DNA of 64,000 nucleotides, taken from positions 1,488,001-1,552,000 of the forward strand of contig NZ_OZ241968.1 of NCBI RefSeq assembly GCF_965204125.1, in the 5' to 3' direction. The first letter of the stretch is position 1, and each line of letters starts with the position of its first letter. The notes under the pieces are model-generated. The model worked only from the letters and a program-made list of their open reading frames with translations. It was not told the DNA's origin and did no database searches. The DNA comes from Poriferisodalis sp965204125 (GTDB lineage Bacteria; Actinomycetota; Acidimicrobiia; Acidimicrobiales; Poriferisodalaceae). Position numbers and translations under genes: made by a program. Of this stretch, positions 8,430-26,736 are shown piece by piece.

Positions 8430-8615
8430 TGCCAAGGCCGTGGCACAGGTGGCCTCCCCATTCGCGCACCCACCAGTCCCCAGCACCGAGGCCCAGCGGT
8501 GGGCTCCCTGTTTGCTGCGGACGCCTGCGACTGCGCGCGCTTCCAGCCCCCCGTCGCCTGCCGCGGGCAGTCGCCGGTGACCCATCCCGAACAACTGAAC
8601 CACTAGGAGAGTCCG

Positions 8616-12278
<3,663 letters not shown>

Positions 12279-12368
12279 TCAACGCAGCGACACCGCACAG
12301 CCGATACAGCGCAACCGAAACATCAAGAACTCGCACCACCGATACAGACACAGGGCCGGACATAACGC

Positions 12369-16297
<3,929 letters not shown>

Positions 16298-16301
16298 GCG
16301 G

Positions 16302-16330
16302 TTGTCGTGCTGGGGCGCGCTGCCTAGCCT
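16302..16330 (+). promoter_or_regulatory. Candidate promoter for the str operon
   Basis: TTGTCG (16302-16307), a 17-nt spacer and TAGCCT (16325-16330) lie just after the rpoC stop. They predict transcription of rpsL-rpsG-fusA with a leader of about 130 nt. Confidence 0.5.
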
Positions 16331-16467
16331 TCATAGCCGGTTTCGGCGCGCTGCCGGGTGGGGCATTGCGCAGATCTGCCCGACTCCTGCCTGTCGACCT
16401 GTCCGCTAGCAATCTGTCCCGCTGACAGCCCCGACTTGCAGGGGTCTCCCAACTCACCGAGGTTCTG

Positions 16468-16839
16468 GTGCCCACGATCCAGCAGCTGGTCCGCAAGGGC
16501 CGAAAGTCCAAGCCGACGAAGGTGCGCACGCCTGCGTTGAAGGGCTCGCCGCAGCGGCGCGGGGTCTGCACCCGCGTGTACACGCACACGCCGAAGAAGC
16601 CGAACTCGGCCCTGCGCAAGGTTGCCCGTGTGCGCCTCACCAGCGGTGTCGAAGTGACCGCGTACATCCCGGGCGAGGGCCACAACCTTCAGGAGCACAG
16701 CATCGTGCTGGTGCGCGGCGGCCGGGTGAAAGACCTGCCCGGCGTCCGCTACAAGATCATCCGCGGTGCGCTGGATGCTTCGGGTGTGAATGCCCGTCAG
16801 CAGGCACGCTCGCGCTACGGCGCCAAGCGGGAGTCCTGA
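16468..16839 (+). CDS. rpsL: 30S ribosomal protein S12
   Basis: About 123 aa from GTG 16468: PTIQQLVRKGRK, GVCTRVYTHTPKKPNSALRK, then GGRVKDLPGVRYK. S12 lines the decoding centre. Both lysines whose substitution gives streptomycin resistance (in PKKPNSA and GRVKDLPG) are wild-type. It is separated from rpsG by a single base. Confidence 0.96.
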   Translation: MPTIQQLVRKGRKSKPTKVRTPALKGSPQRRGVCTRVYTHTPKKPNSALRKVARVRLTSGVEVTAYIPGEGHNLQEHSIVLVRGGRVKDLPGVRYKIIRGALDASGVNARQQARSRYGAKRES

Positions 16840-16840
16840 C

Positions 16841-17311
16841 GTGCCCCGCCGAGGTGCAGCGCCCCGCCGCGACATCGCTCCCGACCCCGTCTACGACTCC
16901 GCGCTGGTCACCCAGTTCATCAACAAGGTGCTGCGGCGCGGCAAGCGCTCGCTGGCCGAGAGCATCGTGTACCAAGCGATGGATCTCGTCGGCGAGCGGA
17001 CAGGTGGCGAGCCGCTCGAGATTCTGAAGCGGGCGGTGGACAACACCCGGCCGCAAGTCGAAGTGAAGAGCCGTCGCGTCGGCGGTGCCACGTACCAGGT
17101 GCCCGTCGAGGTGCGCCCTCGCCGCGCCACCGCGCTGGCGATTCGCTGGATCGTGGGCTTCGCCCGCGAGCGCCGCGAGCGCACCATGTCGGAACGACTC
17201 GCGAACGAGCTGATGGATGCCTCCAACGGCACCGGCTCGGCTGCCAAGCGGCGCGAAGACACGCACCGCATGGCAGAGGCCAACAAGGCCTTCGCCCATT
17301 ACCGCTGGTAA
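16841..17311 (+). CDS. rpsG: 30S ribosomal protein S7
   Basis: 156 aa, exactly the usual length, from GTG 16841 (PRRGAAPRRDIAPDPVYDS). Further landmarks are INKVLRRGKRSLAESIVYQA, NTRPQVEVKSRRVGGATYQV and the C-terminal HRMAEANKAFAHYRW. S7 nucleates the 30S head. The open frame extends upstream into rpsL, but the GTG matches the family start. A short palindrome, TTACCGCTGGTAA, covers the stop. Confidence 0.96.
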   Translation: MPRRGAAPRRDIAPDPVYDSALVTQFINKVLRRGKRSLAESIVYQAMDLVGERTGGEPLEILKRAVDNTRPQVEVKSRRVGGATYQVPVEVRPRRATALAIRWIVGFARERRERTMSERLANELMDASNGTGSAAKRREDTHRMAEANKAFAHYRW

Positions 17312-17378
17312 CAGTCCGCTGGTGAGCAGTTCGCTGGCGATCTGATCGAGATGTCTGGTCAATTGGGACAACGCTGAA

Positions 17379-19463
<2,085 letters not shown>

Positions 19464-19524
19464 CCTAGCTGGCTGCTGGAGGGCCGCAGTCGTCTCCGGG
19501 CCGACTTTTGTGGCTGGGGGCCTA

Positions 19525-19553
19525 TTGGAACTGGGCCACGGCATCCCTAGCCT
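19525..19553 (+). promoter_or_regulatory. Candidate promoter for tuf-rpsJ
   Basis: TTGGAA (19525-19530), a 17-nt spacer and TAGCCT (19548-19553). The same -10 hexamer occurs in front of rpsL. Predicted transcription starts around 19560. Confidence 0.55.
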
Positions 19554-19555
19554 CA

Positions 19556-19572
19556 CACCGTTCAGAACGGTG
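19556..19572 (+). promoter_or_regulatory. Hairpin at the predicted 5' end of the tuf transcript
   Basis: CACCGTT-CAG-AACGGTG is a perfect 7-bp stem with a 3-nt loop, starting within a few bases of the predicted start site. An A-rich run follows. It could stabilise the 5' end of the mRNA. With no T tract it is not a convincing terminator for fusA. Confidence 0.4.
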
Positions 19573-19650
19573 AAGAAACAAAGAAAAACGACATCCCTGC
19601 ACCTCACTCACCCCCGATAGGCGAGCAGAACCCCGAAAGGCGGGTACGAC

Positions 19651-20835
19651 ATGGCAAAAGAGCGTTTCGAGCGGACCAAGCCTCACGTCAACGTGGGCAC
19701 GATGGGCCACATCGACCATGGCAAGACGACACTGACGGCTGCCATCACGCGCGTGCTGTCCGAACAGGTCGGCGGCCAGGCCACGGCCTTCGACGAGATC
19801 GACAAGGCACCCGAGGAGCGTGAGCGCGGCATCACGATCTCGATCGCGCACGTCGAGTACGAGACGGCCAACCGGCATTACGCGCACGTCGACATGCCCG
19901 GTCACGCCGACTACATCAAGAACATGATCACCGGCGCCGCCCAGGTGGACGGCGCCATCCTGGTGGTGTCCGCCGCTGACGGCCCGATGCCCCAGACGCG
20001 TGAGCACGTGCTGCTGGCCCGCCAGGTCGGCGTGCCCTACATCGTGGTCGCGCTGAACAAGGTCGACATGGTCGACGACGAGGAGCTGCTCGAGCTGGTC
20101 GAGCTCGAGGTACGCGAGCTGCTCAGCGAGTACGAGTTCCCCGGCGACGACGTGCCGGTGGTCCGCGTCTCCGCGCTGAACGCACTGGAGGGCGACGCGG
20201 CTGCCGCCGAGCAGGTCGTCGAGCTGATGAACGCGGTCGACGAGTACGTACCCGAGCCCGAGCGCGACACCGAGCGCCCGTTCCTGATGCCGATCGAGGA
20301 CGTCTTCTCGATCACTGGCCGCGGCACCGTGGTGACCGGCAAGATCGAGCAGGGCATCATCAACTCCGGTGACGAGGTCGAGATCGTGGGCATCCGCGAG
20401 ACGCAGACCACCACGGTGACCGGCGTCGAGATGTTCCGCAAGATCCTCGATCAGGGCCAGGCTGGCGACAACGTCGGCCTGCTGCTGCGCGGCACCGGCA
20501 AGGACGAGGTGGAGCGCGGCCAGGTCTGCACCCGCAAGGGCGCGATCACCCCGCACACCAAGTTCGAGGCGCAGGTATACGTGCTCACCAAGGACGAGGG
20601 AGGGCGGCACAAGCCGTTCTTCTCGAACTACCGCCCGCAGTTCTATTTCCGCACCACCGACATCACCGGTGTGGTCGAGCTGCCGTCGGGCACCGAGATG
20701 TGCATGCCGGGCGACAACACCGAGATGACCGTCGAGCTGATCAACCCGATCGCGATGGACGAAGGCTTGCGCTTCGCCATCCGTGAGGGCGGGCGCACTG
20801 TGGGCGCCGGCCGGGTCACCAAGATCGTCCAGTAA
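19651..20835 (+). CDS. tuf: Translation elongation factor Tu
   Basis: About 394 aa. G1 GHIDHGKTT, G2 RGITISIAH, G4 NKVDMVDD and G5 SALNAL, then domains II and III (GRGTVVTGKIEQG, ATFDQ-equivalent barrel, REGGRTVGAGRVTKI). The G3 motif reads VDMPGH where most bacteria have VDCPGH. The residue equivalent to E. coli A375 is wild-type. AAAGGCGG precedes the ATG. EF-Tu delivers aminoacyl-tRNA; rpsJ follows after 32 nt. Confidence 0.96.
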   Translation: MAKERFERTKPHVNVGTMGHIDHGKTTLTAAITRVLSEQVGGQATAFDEIDKAPEERERGITISIAHVEYETANRHYAHVDMPGHADYIKNMITGAAQVDGAILVVSAADGPMPQTREHVLLARQVGVPYIVVALNKVDMVDDEELLELVELEVRELLSEYEFPGDDVPVVRVSALNALEGDAAAAEQVVELMNAVDEYVPEPERDTERPFLMPIEDVFSITGRGTVVTGKIEQGIINSGDEVEIVGIRETQTTTVTGVEMFRKILDQGQAGDNVGLLLRGTGKDEVERGQVCTRKGAITPHTKFEAQVYVLTKDEGGRHKPFFSNYRPQFYFRTTDITGVVELPSGTEMCMPGDNTEMTVELINPIAMDEGLRFAIREGGRTVGAGRVTKIVQ

Positions 20836-20867
20836 CCCGGGTTTCCGGCGAACAGTCAGGCACTCAG

Positions 20868-21182
20868 ATGGCAGCACCTCGGATCCGGATGCGGCTCAAG
20901 GCCTACGACCACGAGATCGTGGACCAGTCGGCGCAGAAGATCACCGAGACGGTGCTGCGCACCAATGCCAAGGTGCGGGGCCCGGTGCCGCTGCCCACCG
21001 AGAAGCATCGCTACACGGTCGTGCGGTCTCCCCATAAGGACAAGGACTCGCGCGAGCACTTCGAGATGCGGATCCACAAGCGCCTGATCGACGTGATCGA
21101 TCCCACCGACAAGACGGTCGACTCGCTCCAGCGTCTCGACCTGCCTGCCGGTGTCGAGATCGAGCTCAAAGTCCAGCCCTAG
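20868..21182 (+). CDS. rpsJ: 30S ribosomal protein S10
   Basis: About 104 aa: RIRMRLKAYDHEIVDQSAQK, GPVPLPTEKHRYTVVRSPHK, FEMRIHKRLIDVIDP and C-terminal GVEIELKV. S10 belongs to the 30S head and, with NusB, to antitermination. It is normally followed directly by rplC. Here rplC is 24.8 kb away and rpsJ appears to be transcribed with tuf. A decayed copy of its last 21 codons lies at 22761-22823. Confidence 0.96.
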   Translation: MAAPRIRMRLKAYDHEIVDQSAQKITETVLRTNAKVRGPVPLPTEKHRYTVVRSPHKDKDSREHFEMRIHKRLIDVIDPTDKTVDSLQRLDLPAGVEIELKVQP

Positions 21183-21210
21183 CGCGCTATCCGCCTGCAA
21201 GCGGGCGCTG
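21118..21210 (+). repeat. Direct repeat, left copy (3' end of rpsJ and trailer)
   Basis: Bases 21118-21180 match 22761-22823 with about 7 differences in 63. Looser similarity continues through the hairpin after the stop (CGCCTGC-AA-GCGGGCG, 21192-21207). This copy is the functional end of rpsJ. The two copies bracket three small genes. Confidence 0.75.
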
Positions 21211-21259
21211 TTAACGCGGCTGCGCCTGACTTCTGAACTAATTCAGATAAGGTGACGCC

Positions 21260-21718
21260 ATGCAGGTGATCGAGCGGACCTTTTCGGAGTTCTTGCGCCA
21301 CCCCAAGGAGGTCGTGGCTGAGCTCGACAACAGTGATGTGGTGCTGCGCCGCCGGAGCGCGCCGGCGCTTCACCTGCGCCATGCTGATCGAGAGAATGCG
21401 CGGTCAGAAGCGTTCAGCGGCATCACTCGTGTGCTTCGACACCTGTCTCTTCACTACCCGGCCGCGGTCGGGAAGTCCTTGAGTGAGGCATACCCGTGGA
21501 CGAAGTATCTGCCTGACGACGAACGTGAGCAATTCCTTGAGGAGTTCGCCCAAGAGCTTGCGGCGGCGGCATCGATCGGCGACTTCAAGGCCGTAGCCCA
21601 GTTCTTGCACGAGTGGAAGGCCACAGCCGAGGTTCATGCCGATCCAGAGTTGGCTCGTCGGCTGGCCGGGCCGCACGAGATCACTCACGGCGGCCGCGTA
21701 CCGCGTCCCTCAGGCTGA
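21260..21718 (+). CDS. Antitoxin-like protein of a putative toxin-antitoxin pair
   Basis: About 152 aa. The N-terminus MQVIERTFSEFLRHPKEVVA then LDNSDVVLRRRSAPALHL resembles Phd/YefM-type antitoxins: a small DNA-binding fold that begins at a strand and sets up 'hold back expression' helices. The C-terminal helical half has no recognised domain. A toxin-like gene follows after 18 nt on the same strand. The family assignment is from memory of similar actinobacterial pairs and is moderate. Confidence 0.5.
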   Translation: MQVIERTFSEFLRHPKEVVAELDNSDVVLRRRSAPALHLRHADRENARSEAFSGITRVLRHLSLHYPAAVGKSLSEAYPWTKYLPDDEREQFLEEFAQELAAAASIGDFKAVAQFLHEWKATAEVHADPELARRLAGPHEITHGGRVPRPSG

Positions 21719-21736
21719 GGGCCTCCGCACCACGGC

Positions 21737-22081
21737 ATGCCGAAGCGTCGAGAACGCGTCGCGCCGCCGCCGCGCCCGGATGGCTGGGACTTCCGGTTCG
21801 CGAACAACGCCGCGGCAAATGGATGGGATCGGTTGTGCAGAGATGTTCCGTCCAACGCATGGACTGCTTGGGACGCGATCGTCAGTGATCCGCGTCGGCG
21901 GAACACGCGCCAGCATCCGCTGAGAGGACCTCGTCGGCAGTGTCTGGTCAGCGGCGTAGAGATGGAGCAGTGGCAGTACGAAGTCACTTCCGGCGGCCGC
22001 ATCTGGTACGGCATCGACGACGCCAAGCGAACGATCTGGATGACCCACGCGGGCACCGGTCATCCCAAAGCCACCGAGTAG
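21737..22081 (+). CDS. RelE/ParE-like toxin candidate
   Basis: About 114 aa and basic: WDFRFANNAAANGWDRLCRD, a central RQHPLRG, then EQWQYEVTSGGRIWYGID and TIWMTHAGTGHPK. The spacing of an N-terminal helix, a QHxLxG element and a three-strand C-terminal sheet ending in an aromatic/His segment resembles RelE-superfamily toxins common in actinobacteria. Many such toxins cut mRNA on the ribosome. It sits 18 nt after the antitoxin-like gene. Confidence 0.55.
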   Translation: MPKRRERVAPPPRPDGWDFRFANNAAANGWDRLCRDVPSNAWTAWDAIVSDPRRRNTRQHPLRGPRRQCLVSGVEMEQWQYEVTSGGRIWYGIDDAKRTIWMTHAGTGHPKATE

Positions 22082-22206
22082 CCGGGGTTTCTCGGGTCGC
22101 GTTCGATACTGAAGCCGCTCGGAGGCGAACGTCGTCGACGGCACCCAGTAGCGCGCGTGACTCCATTCGCTGGAGGCGCAATTGCGCGTCTGTACGATGC
22201 CCGACC

Positions 22207-22749
22207 ATGCAAGATGCCGATGCCGACGAACTGAGTGCCCTCGACATCCTTGAAGCGCAGCGAAGGTTCGCCGCTGATGCCGACAACCGAGGCCACAGCA
22301 CGTGGCATCCGGCCTTGGTAGGCGCTGCGGCTCGCCTGCTTGATGATTGGCTTGCTGATACGGGGCAACAGGACGCTGCCGCGCAATTCGCAAGCTTGCA
22401 AGTCACGTCACCGCATGGCTCTGATGGGGATGTCGAGACACTCGGAGAAATCGTGAGCGTTGAGCGCCGGATCGCCGCTGAACGTCGATTTCCACCGAGA
22501 GGACAGCGTCGCGCTCAACCAGACCGCTATTCCGGCAAGGCGATTGCCGCAATGTGCTGCGGCATCTGCGGCTTCATCACATGGGGCGTGTCCGGAATTG
22601 TGGGAATAGCCCTAGCCGTTGCAGCCCGAGATGAGACACGCAGTGGCCAGCGACTCGGTGAGGGGATGCGCAAGGCTGGACTGGTGTGTGGGATCGTCTC
22701 GGCGTCCCTGGTAGCGCTGATCATTGCATTCGCGATAGCGACTCCTTGA
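22207..22749 (+). CDS. Small membrane protein with DUF4190-like C-terminus
   Basis: About 180 aa from ATG 22207. The soluble N-terminal half is acidic and helical (residues 1-100). The C-terminal 75 residues hold two hydrophobic segments, AAMCCGICGFITWGVSGIVG and AGLVCGIVSASLVALIIAFA, separated by a polar loop with GEGMRKAG. That layout is typical of DUF4190. The open frame extends far upstream over the toxin gene, but only this part is convincing. Function is unknown. Confidence 0.6.
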   Translation: MQDADADELSALDILEAQRRFAADADNRGHSTWHPALVGAAARLLDDWLADTGQQDAAAQFASLQVTSPHGSDGDVETLGEIVSVERRIAAERRFPPRGQRRAQPDRYSGKAIAAMCCGICGFITWGVSGIVGIALAVAARDETRSGQRLGEGMRKAGLVCGIVSASLVALIIAFAIATP

Positions 22750-22760
22750 TAGCTCCGATT

Positions 22761-22855
22761 TCGACTCGCTCCAGCGTCTTGACCTGCCTGTTGGCGTAGA
22801 GACCGAGTTCAAAGTCCAGCCCTCGCGCATCTAGCCGCTCGCGAGCGGGCTCTCT
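22761..22855 (+). repeat. Direct repeat, right copy (decayed 3' end of rpsJ)
   Basis: Read in frame, this gives DSLQRLDLPVGVETEFKVQP before a stop at 22832-22834. It differs from the real S10 end at three residues. It is followed by CCGCTCGCGAGCGG, a counterpart of the hairpin after rpsJ. The reverse-strand 972-aa gene ends inside this copy. No upstream part of rpsJ is present, so it is a fragment, not a second gene. Confidence 0.75.
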
Positions 22856-25749
22856 GAGGTCGAGGTGATTGGTTGCTGGGCGAGGCTCTTGAAGTCGTAA
22901 TAGCCGCGGGTGACGTAGTGGTCGATGATCGCTGACCGGTGCTCGTGCGTCTCGTCGTCGGGGGCATCACTGGTTGCGTTCAGGAGTTCACGGACTTGGT
23001 TTCTCCACGTGGCGTGGTCCCAATCGTTTTCGGCGGTCTTGAGGATTTGCTCGGTGATTCTCGCTGCAGCTGCTGGTTTGGATGTTGATATCTCGGCGAG
23101 GCGCTCGATCACTTCGCGGCCATGCCATCTGGGGCCTCCGGCGGCGAGGGTGGTCTCGAGTGCGGCAAGTGACCAGTCTTCGTCGAGCTTCGACGACAAG
23201 AACGTGGGGGCGAAGGCACTGGCCTCATGTGAGTGTCGTTGGGGGTTTGCTTCGATGGCCGCAAGCCTCCATTCCCACAGCTCTCGGATGCGCTGCAAGA
23301 CCACGGCCGCAACGTCGCCACTCGTGTTTCCAAGCGCTTGCCCGATGAAGCTCATGCTGTGGGCGGCGAGTTCGTCGTCGGCCATTTCGAACCAACGTTC
23401 GAGTATGGGCATCGGCGCTAAACCGCGCCAGTAGAAGGTGACGAGGTGCTCGCCGAGGTCCTGATCTACCTCATGGGAGTCCGACAGGTCCCTGCTGCCG
23501 CTGGACGGAACTCGCTCGATAGCGGCCTCGTACTCGGTCCGCAGTATGTCCAACATCGGGTCATAAGGCCGGCACCAGCAGACGTACGTGTTCCATGCGG
23601 CGTCTCGCAATTCGGATTGCTCGGATGCCGCGGGGAAGATGTCACCGAGATGCGCGACGACCCATCCTTCGTCGATAAGGGCCAGCCAGGGCAGGTATGC
23701 GCCATAGACCGCCCGGACCGCGACCGACGGGTCTGTCACTGGGTCCAAGTGTTCTTCAAGGACGGTCCGGACTTCGGGCATCGCGTCGAATCCGGTCTTG
23801 GTGCCGACGTCGTTCGCGCTGAGTTCGCGTCGGCACCAAAGCGCATAGGACATCACTGAGTGCATGGCCTCGCCCCGGTTGGTGTTCATCGAGAGGGTGT
23901 GGGGACCCATGCTGCGGATGTCGCGAGCTTCGTGTGCAGGCGACGGGTTCGGGTCGTGCATGAGCATCGCGAGGATGTGCCAGACCCTTTCGCGGAATCG
24001 GAAGGGGATGCGGTTGCCGCCGTCGCCGATGCCTGTCTCGATCAGCGAGGCGGCTTTGCCCCGTGCCCATCGCCACCCCGGGTCGCGGTCCCAGCCAGGT
24101 TCGTCGCTGTCCTCCTCGAAGGGATGCCCGACGACCGAGGACATCAGACGCAGCACGGGCTCCCAGTCGATCTGCGCGCCGCCTTTGATTGCGGTTTGGA
24201 AGCCGCCGAGGCAGTGGCGAACGTAGGTGGGATCTAATGTCGCGAGGCTGTCGATGACTGCGATGAACTCGGGTGCGCGTTCCGCGACCGATTCTTCGAC
24301 AACGCGTCCGAGGTCCTCCATCGAGGCGCTGAAGTGGGGCCGCTCGGTGTCTGGTTGCCAGGCTCTGAGGTAGTCGATGACCTTGGTAGGCGGCCAGCTG
24401 TCCATCTCGTCTTTGGACACCGGGCTGTCCGGGCCCGAATCAACCGAAGTCCAGCTCAGGAAGTCGGGATGCTCGGCGTCGCCGTAGCGCTCAACGTGAC
24501 TCTGGTAGAGCGCCGCTGCGCGGTCGGGCAGATGATCCACCACATAGCTCAGCCAGTCGCGCTGCCAGTAAGCGACATAGCGAGACCCTTCTCCCTCGGC
24601 AGGGGCCGTGCCATCGGACGCAGTTCGCCATTGACGGAATCTCTCGAGGTCAGGTCCGTTATGGACCCATTCGAGAAAGCGCCGACGCGCTTCGTCAGAC
24701 GCGTCACCGAAGCGGCAACGCAACAAGGCTGCGTACTCGTGGCGCAGCCGGTAGTCGTCGAACAAGCCCCTGTCCGAAACGCGCTCGGTGACCAGTGCTT
24801 CGCCGCCGTCGGCGTGCGCCAGCACGTGCAGAGCAATGCGACGGTGCAGGGACGTCGCCTTCTCAAGCTGAACCACCGCTGCTTCGAGCGCGTCCGCCGA
24901 GGTGCCCGCGAAGCGAACCGCTGCGTCTCTCACCGCCGAGACAAGAACGCTGGCAATGTCACGGTCGGAGTTCTGAGCGTGGTCTTCGACCGCCGGCCGC
25001 CAGATATAGGAGTGATTGGCCTCGTCGGCCGACTCGCCTACATATGCGCTCAGCCTCAACGCATCGTTGAGCAACGCCGAGAACGCCCGCACGGCATCGA
25101 GGCCCCCCGCATCCACGAGGTCGGGCAGGACCTGCCCGACTGCTTCGCCGTATGCCCAGTGGGACAGTTGACTGACAGGCTCTGGTCGCAGCAACGAGGC
25201 CGCTTCGTCGAGGTCATCGGTTGCTTCCCCATCTAGCTGCGGTTCAAGCCGCAACAGCGCCTTCGTGATCCGCAGGCTCATGTCGATTTCGCCGATGCGC
25301 GCGAGACGCGAGATTGTCGCCGCCGCCTCATCTGCGAATTGGTCCCCGAACCGAGCGCCCAACCGCTCTCCCAGCCACTCCAAGACCTTCGAGGCCAGCC
25401 GACCGAAATGGCCGTTGGGCAGAGCTCCTACGATCCTCAGCGCGATCTGCGTAGCGACAGGATTGTCCGACGACGGCAACGCCTCAAGAACCGTCAGCAC
25501 AGCATCGGGAGCGAGCGGCGCCATGCGCTCGAGGTAGCGCCCCTCCGGCCACGGCACGAACCGAACAGTGCCCTGCTCTCGGTTGTGCATCGCACCTGGC
25601 GGCGCAGCGAAGTACCCGCGGTCCGCCAAAGGCGCAACCCACTCAGGGTTCTCCAGCCGGTCGAAGAAATACGCGCGGTTCTCTTGGCGAGCGGCCTGTG
25701 CCTGCAGCAGGTCCAGCTGGTCTTCGTTGGGCGGAGTCCACGCACTCAT
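22831..25749 (-). CDS. Large helical-repeat protein of unknown function (972 aa)
   Basis: I do not recognise a named family. The protein is soluble and almost wholly helical, with repeated short amphipathic helices suggestive of HEAT/TPR-like solenoid folding. The N-terminal segment ENRAYFFDRLENPEWVAPL then RGYFAAPPGA recalls large uncharacterised actinobacterial proteins. No Walker A, nuclease or methylase motif was seen. Its ATG overlaps the stop of the upstream 261-aa gene (ATGA), so the two are coupled. Position beside hsdR and inside an island with several nucleases suggests a defence role, an inference from neighbours only. The last codons lie in the decayed rpsJ repeat. Confidence 0.7.
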   Translation of the reverse strand: MSAWTPPNEDQLDLLQAQAARQENRAYFFDRLENPEWVAPLADRGYFAAPPGAMHNREQGTVRFVPWPEGRYLERMAPLAPDAVLTVLEALPSSDNPVATQIALRIVGALPNGHFGRLASKVLEWLGERLGARFGDQFADEAAATISRLARIGEIDMSLRITKALLRLEPQLDGEATDDLDEAASLLRPEPVSQLSHWAYGEAVGQVLPDLVDAGGLDAVRAFSALLNDALRLSAYVGESADEANHSYIWRPAVEDHAQNSDRDIASVLVSAVRDAAVRFAGTSADALEAAVVQLEKATSLHRRIALHVLAHADGGEALVTERVSDRGLFDDYRLRHEYAALLRCRFGDASDEARRRFLEWVHNGPDLERFRQWRTASDGTAPAEGEGSRYVAYWQRDWLSYVVDHLPDRAAALYQSHVERYGDAEHPDFLSWTSVDSGPDSPVSKDEMDSWPPTKVIDYLRAWQPDTERPHFSASMEDLGRVVEESVAERAPEFIAVIDSLATLDPTYVRHCLGGFQTAIKGGAQIDWEPVLRLMSSVVGHPFEEDSDEPGWDRDPGWRWARGKAASLIETGIGDGGNRIPFRFRERVWHILAMLMHDPNPSPAHEARDIRSMGPHTLSMNTNRGEAMHSVMSYALWCRRELSANDVGTKTGFDAMPEVRTVLEEHLDPVTDPSVAVRAVYGAYLPWLALIDEGWVVAHLGDIFPAASEQSELRDAAWNTYVCWCRPYDPMLDILRTEYEAAIERVPSSGSRDLSDSHEVDQDLGEHLVTFYWRGLAPMPILERWFEMADDELAAHSMSFIGQALGNTSGDVAAVVLQRIRELWEWRLAAIEANPQRHSHEASAFAPTFLSSKLDEDWSLAALETTLAAGGPRWHGREVIERLAEISTSKPAAAARITEQILKTAENDWDHATWRNQVRELLNATSDAPDDETHEHRSAIIDHYVTRGYYDFKSLAQQPITSTSESPLASG

Positions 25750-26534
25750 CAGCTGTTCGCCTCACGAAGCAGTTCGTCGAGGTCTGCGATGTTCTCCTGA
25801 GCACGCTTCGAGATCACTATCAAGAACCGCTCGAACGCCAAGAAATTGGCTGTCCATTCGCCGTCCGCACTCGGGGGCAGCGTCTTGTTTCGGGCGTGTG
25901 CAAACTGCTCGGCGGAACGAGATGCGTCTCGCCAGTTCTTCCACACGTGTTGCGGATGGGGACCTGAACCGGCGAGCGCTTCAAAACGGGGCGTCCTGAG
26001 CGCATCCCGGTCCGCTTCGAGTCCGGTGTGATGTGCGACCAGACTTGCCACCGCAGCGATGAACTCATGCGACACCACGCAGCCACTCGATGCTGAGTTC
26101 GCCCCCGCGTGTTCTTCTATCGAAGGCCCGGATCCATCTGTTGGGAATCCCTCGTCAACCCATCGCTCATGCAGCTTCCCCACGTACTTCGGATATTTCG
26201 ACTTAGGAAGCTCAAGCGTTCCATCGAGCGCGTCGGGTAGACGGTTCCTGATCTCACGAATCGCATGCGCGATGAAGTGAACCCTGCCTGGGAAACCCTC
26301 ATCCATCGCCATTCGCAGCGCCCCCAGGTACAGCGGGGTGAGATGCCGTGCCTTTCGGTCCAGCCATTCTTGTAGCCCTGCGCGCTCGGAGTTCCACCAC
26401 TCCTCAGTCGCTCCGCGGGGCACCGCAGGCCCATGGTCGGCGCTGGGCCCGTCATCGGGTGGTCCGCAATCGAACACGCTCACATGATGCCCTCGGCAGT
26501 CCAGCGCGCCACGGCGGTTTCTCCGGATGGACAC
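25749..26534 (-). CDS. Unknown protein coupled to the 972-aa gene (261 aa)
   Basis: Starts at GTG 26534; a GTG further in is also possible because the first 30 residues are Arg/Pro/Asp-rich. The core is helical and contains EEWWNSERAGLQEWLDRKA, GRVHFIAHAIREIRNRLPD and a C-terminal FAHARNK segment. The HxxREIxNxLPD pattern is vaguely HEPN-like, but no full RxxxxH pair is convincing. It is divergent from hsdR with a 202-nt shared intergenic region. With the 972-aa gene it forms a compact two-gene unit. Confidence 0.65.
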   Translation of the reverse strand: MSIRRNRRGALDCRGHHVSVFDCGPPDDGPSADHGPAVPRGATEEWWNSERAGLQEWLDRKARHLTPLYLGALRMAMDEGFPGRVHFIAHAIREIRNRLPDALDGTLELPKSKYPKYVGKLHERWVDEGFPTDGSGPSIEEHAGANSASSGCVVSHEFIAAVASLVAHHTGLEADRDALRTPRFEALAGSGPHPQHVWKNWRDASRSAEQFAHARNKTLPPSADGEWTANFLAFERFLIVISKRAQENIADLDELLREANS

Positions 26535-26736
26535 CCGCTTCGTCGCGGCGGCGTCAGTATGCGCGGATTCGTGCGACGGTGATTCCGAAGGGTCCCCGCC
26601 TTTGCGCGCTGCACATGTCGACGCTCGCGGGATCGAGCCTCATCCCGCCGCTGTCGTTCAGCACCTCGAAAGCAGGCGTGCCAGCCCTACCATCGCGGGC
26701 TGTGCGGGTTGTTGATGTGGCGTGTAGAGGCTCTCG

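Noticed and set aside
22761..22834. Second functional rpsJ
   Set aside because: Only the last 21 or so codons are present, with substitutions and no upstream gene; it is a fragment.
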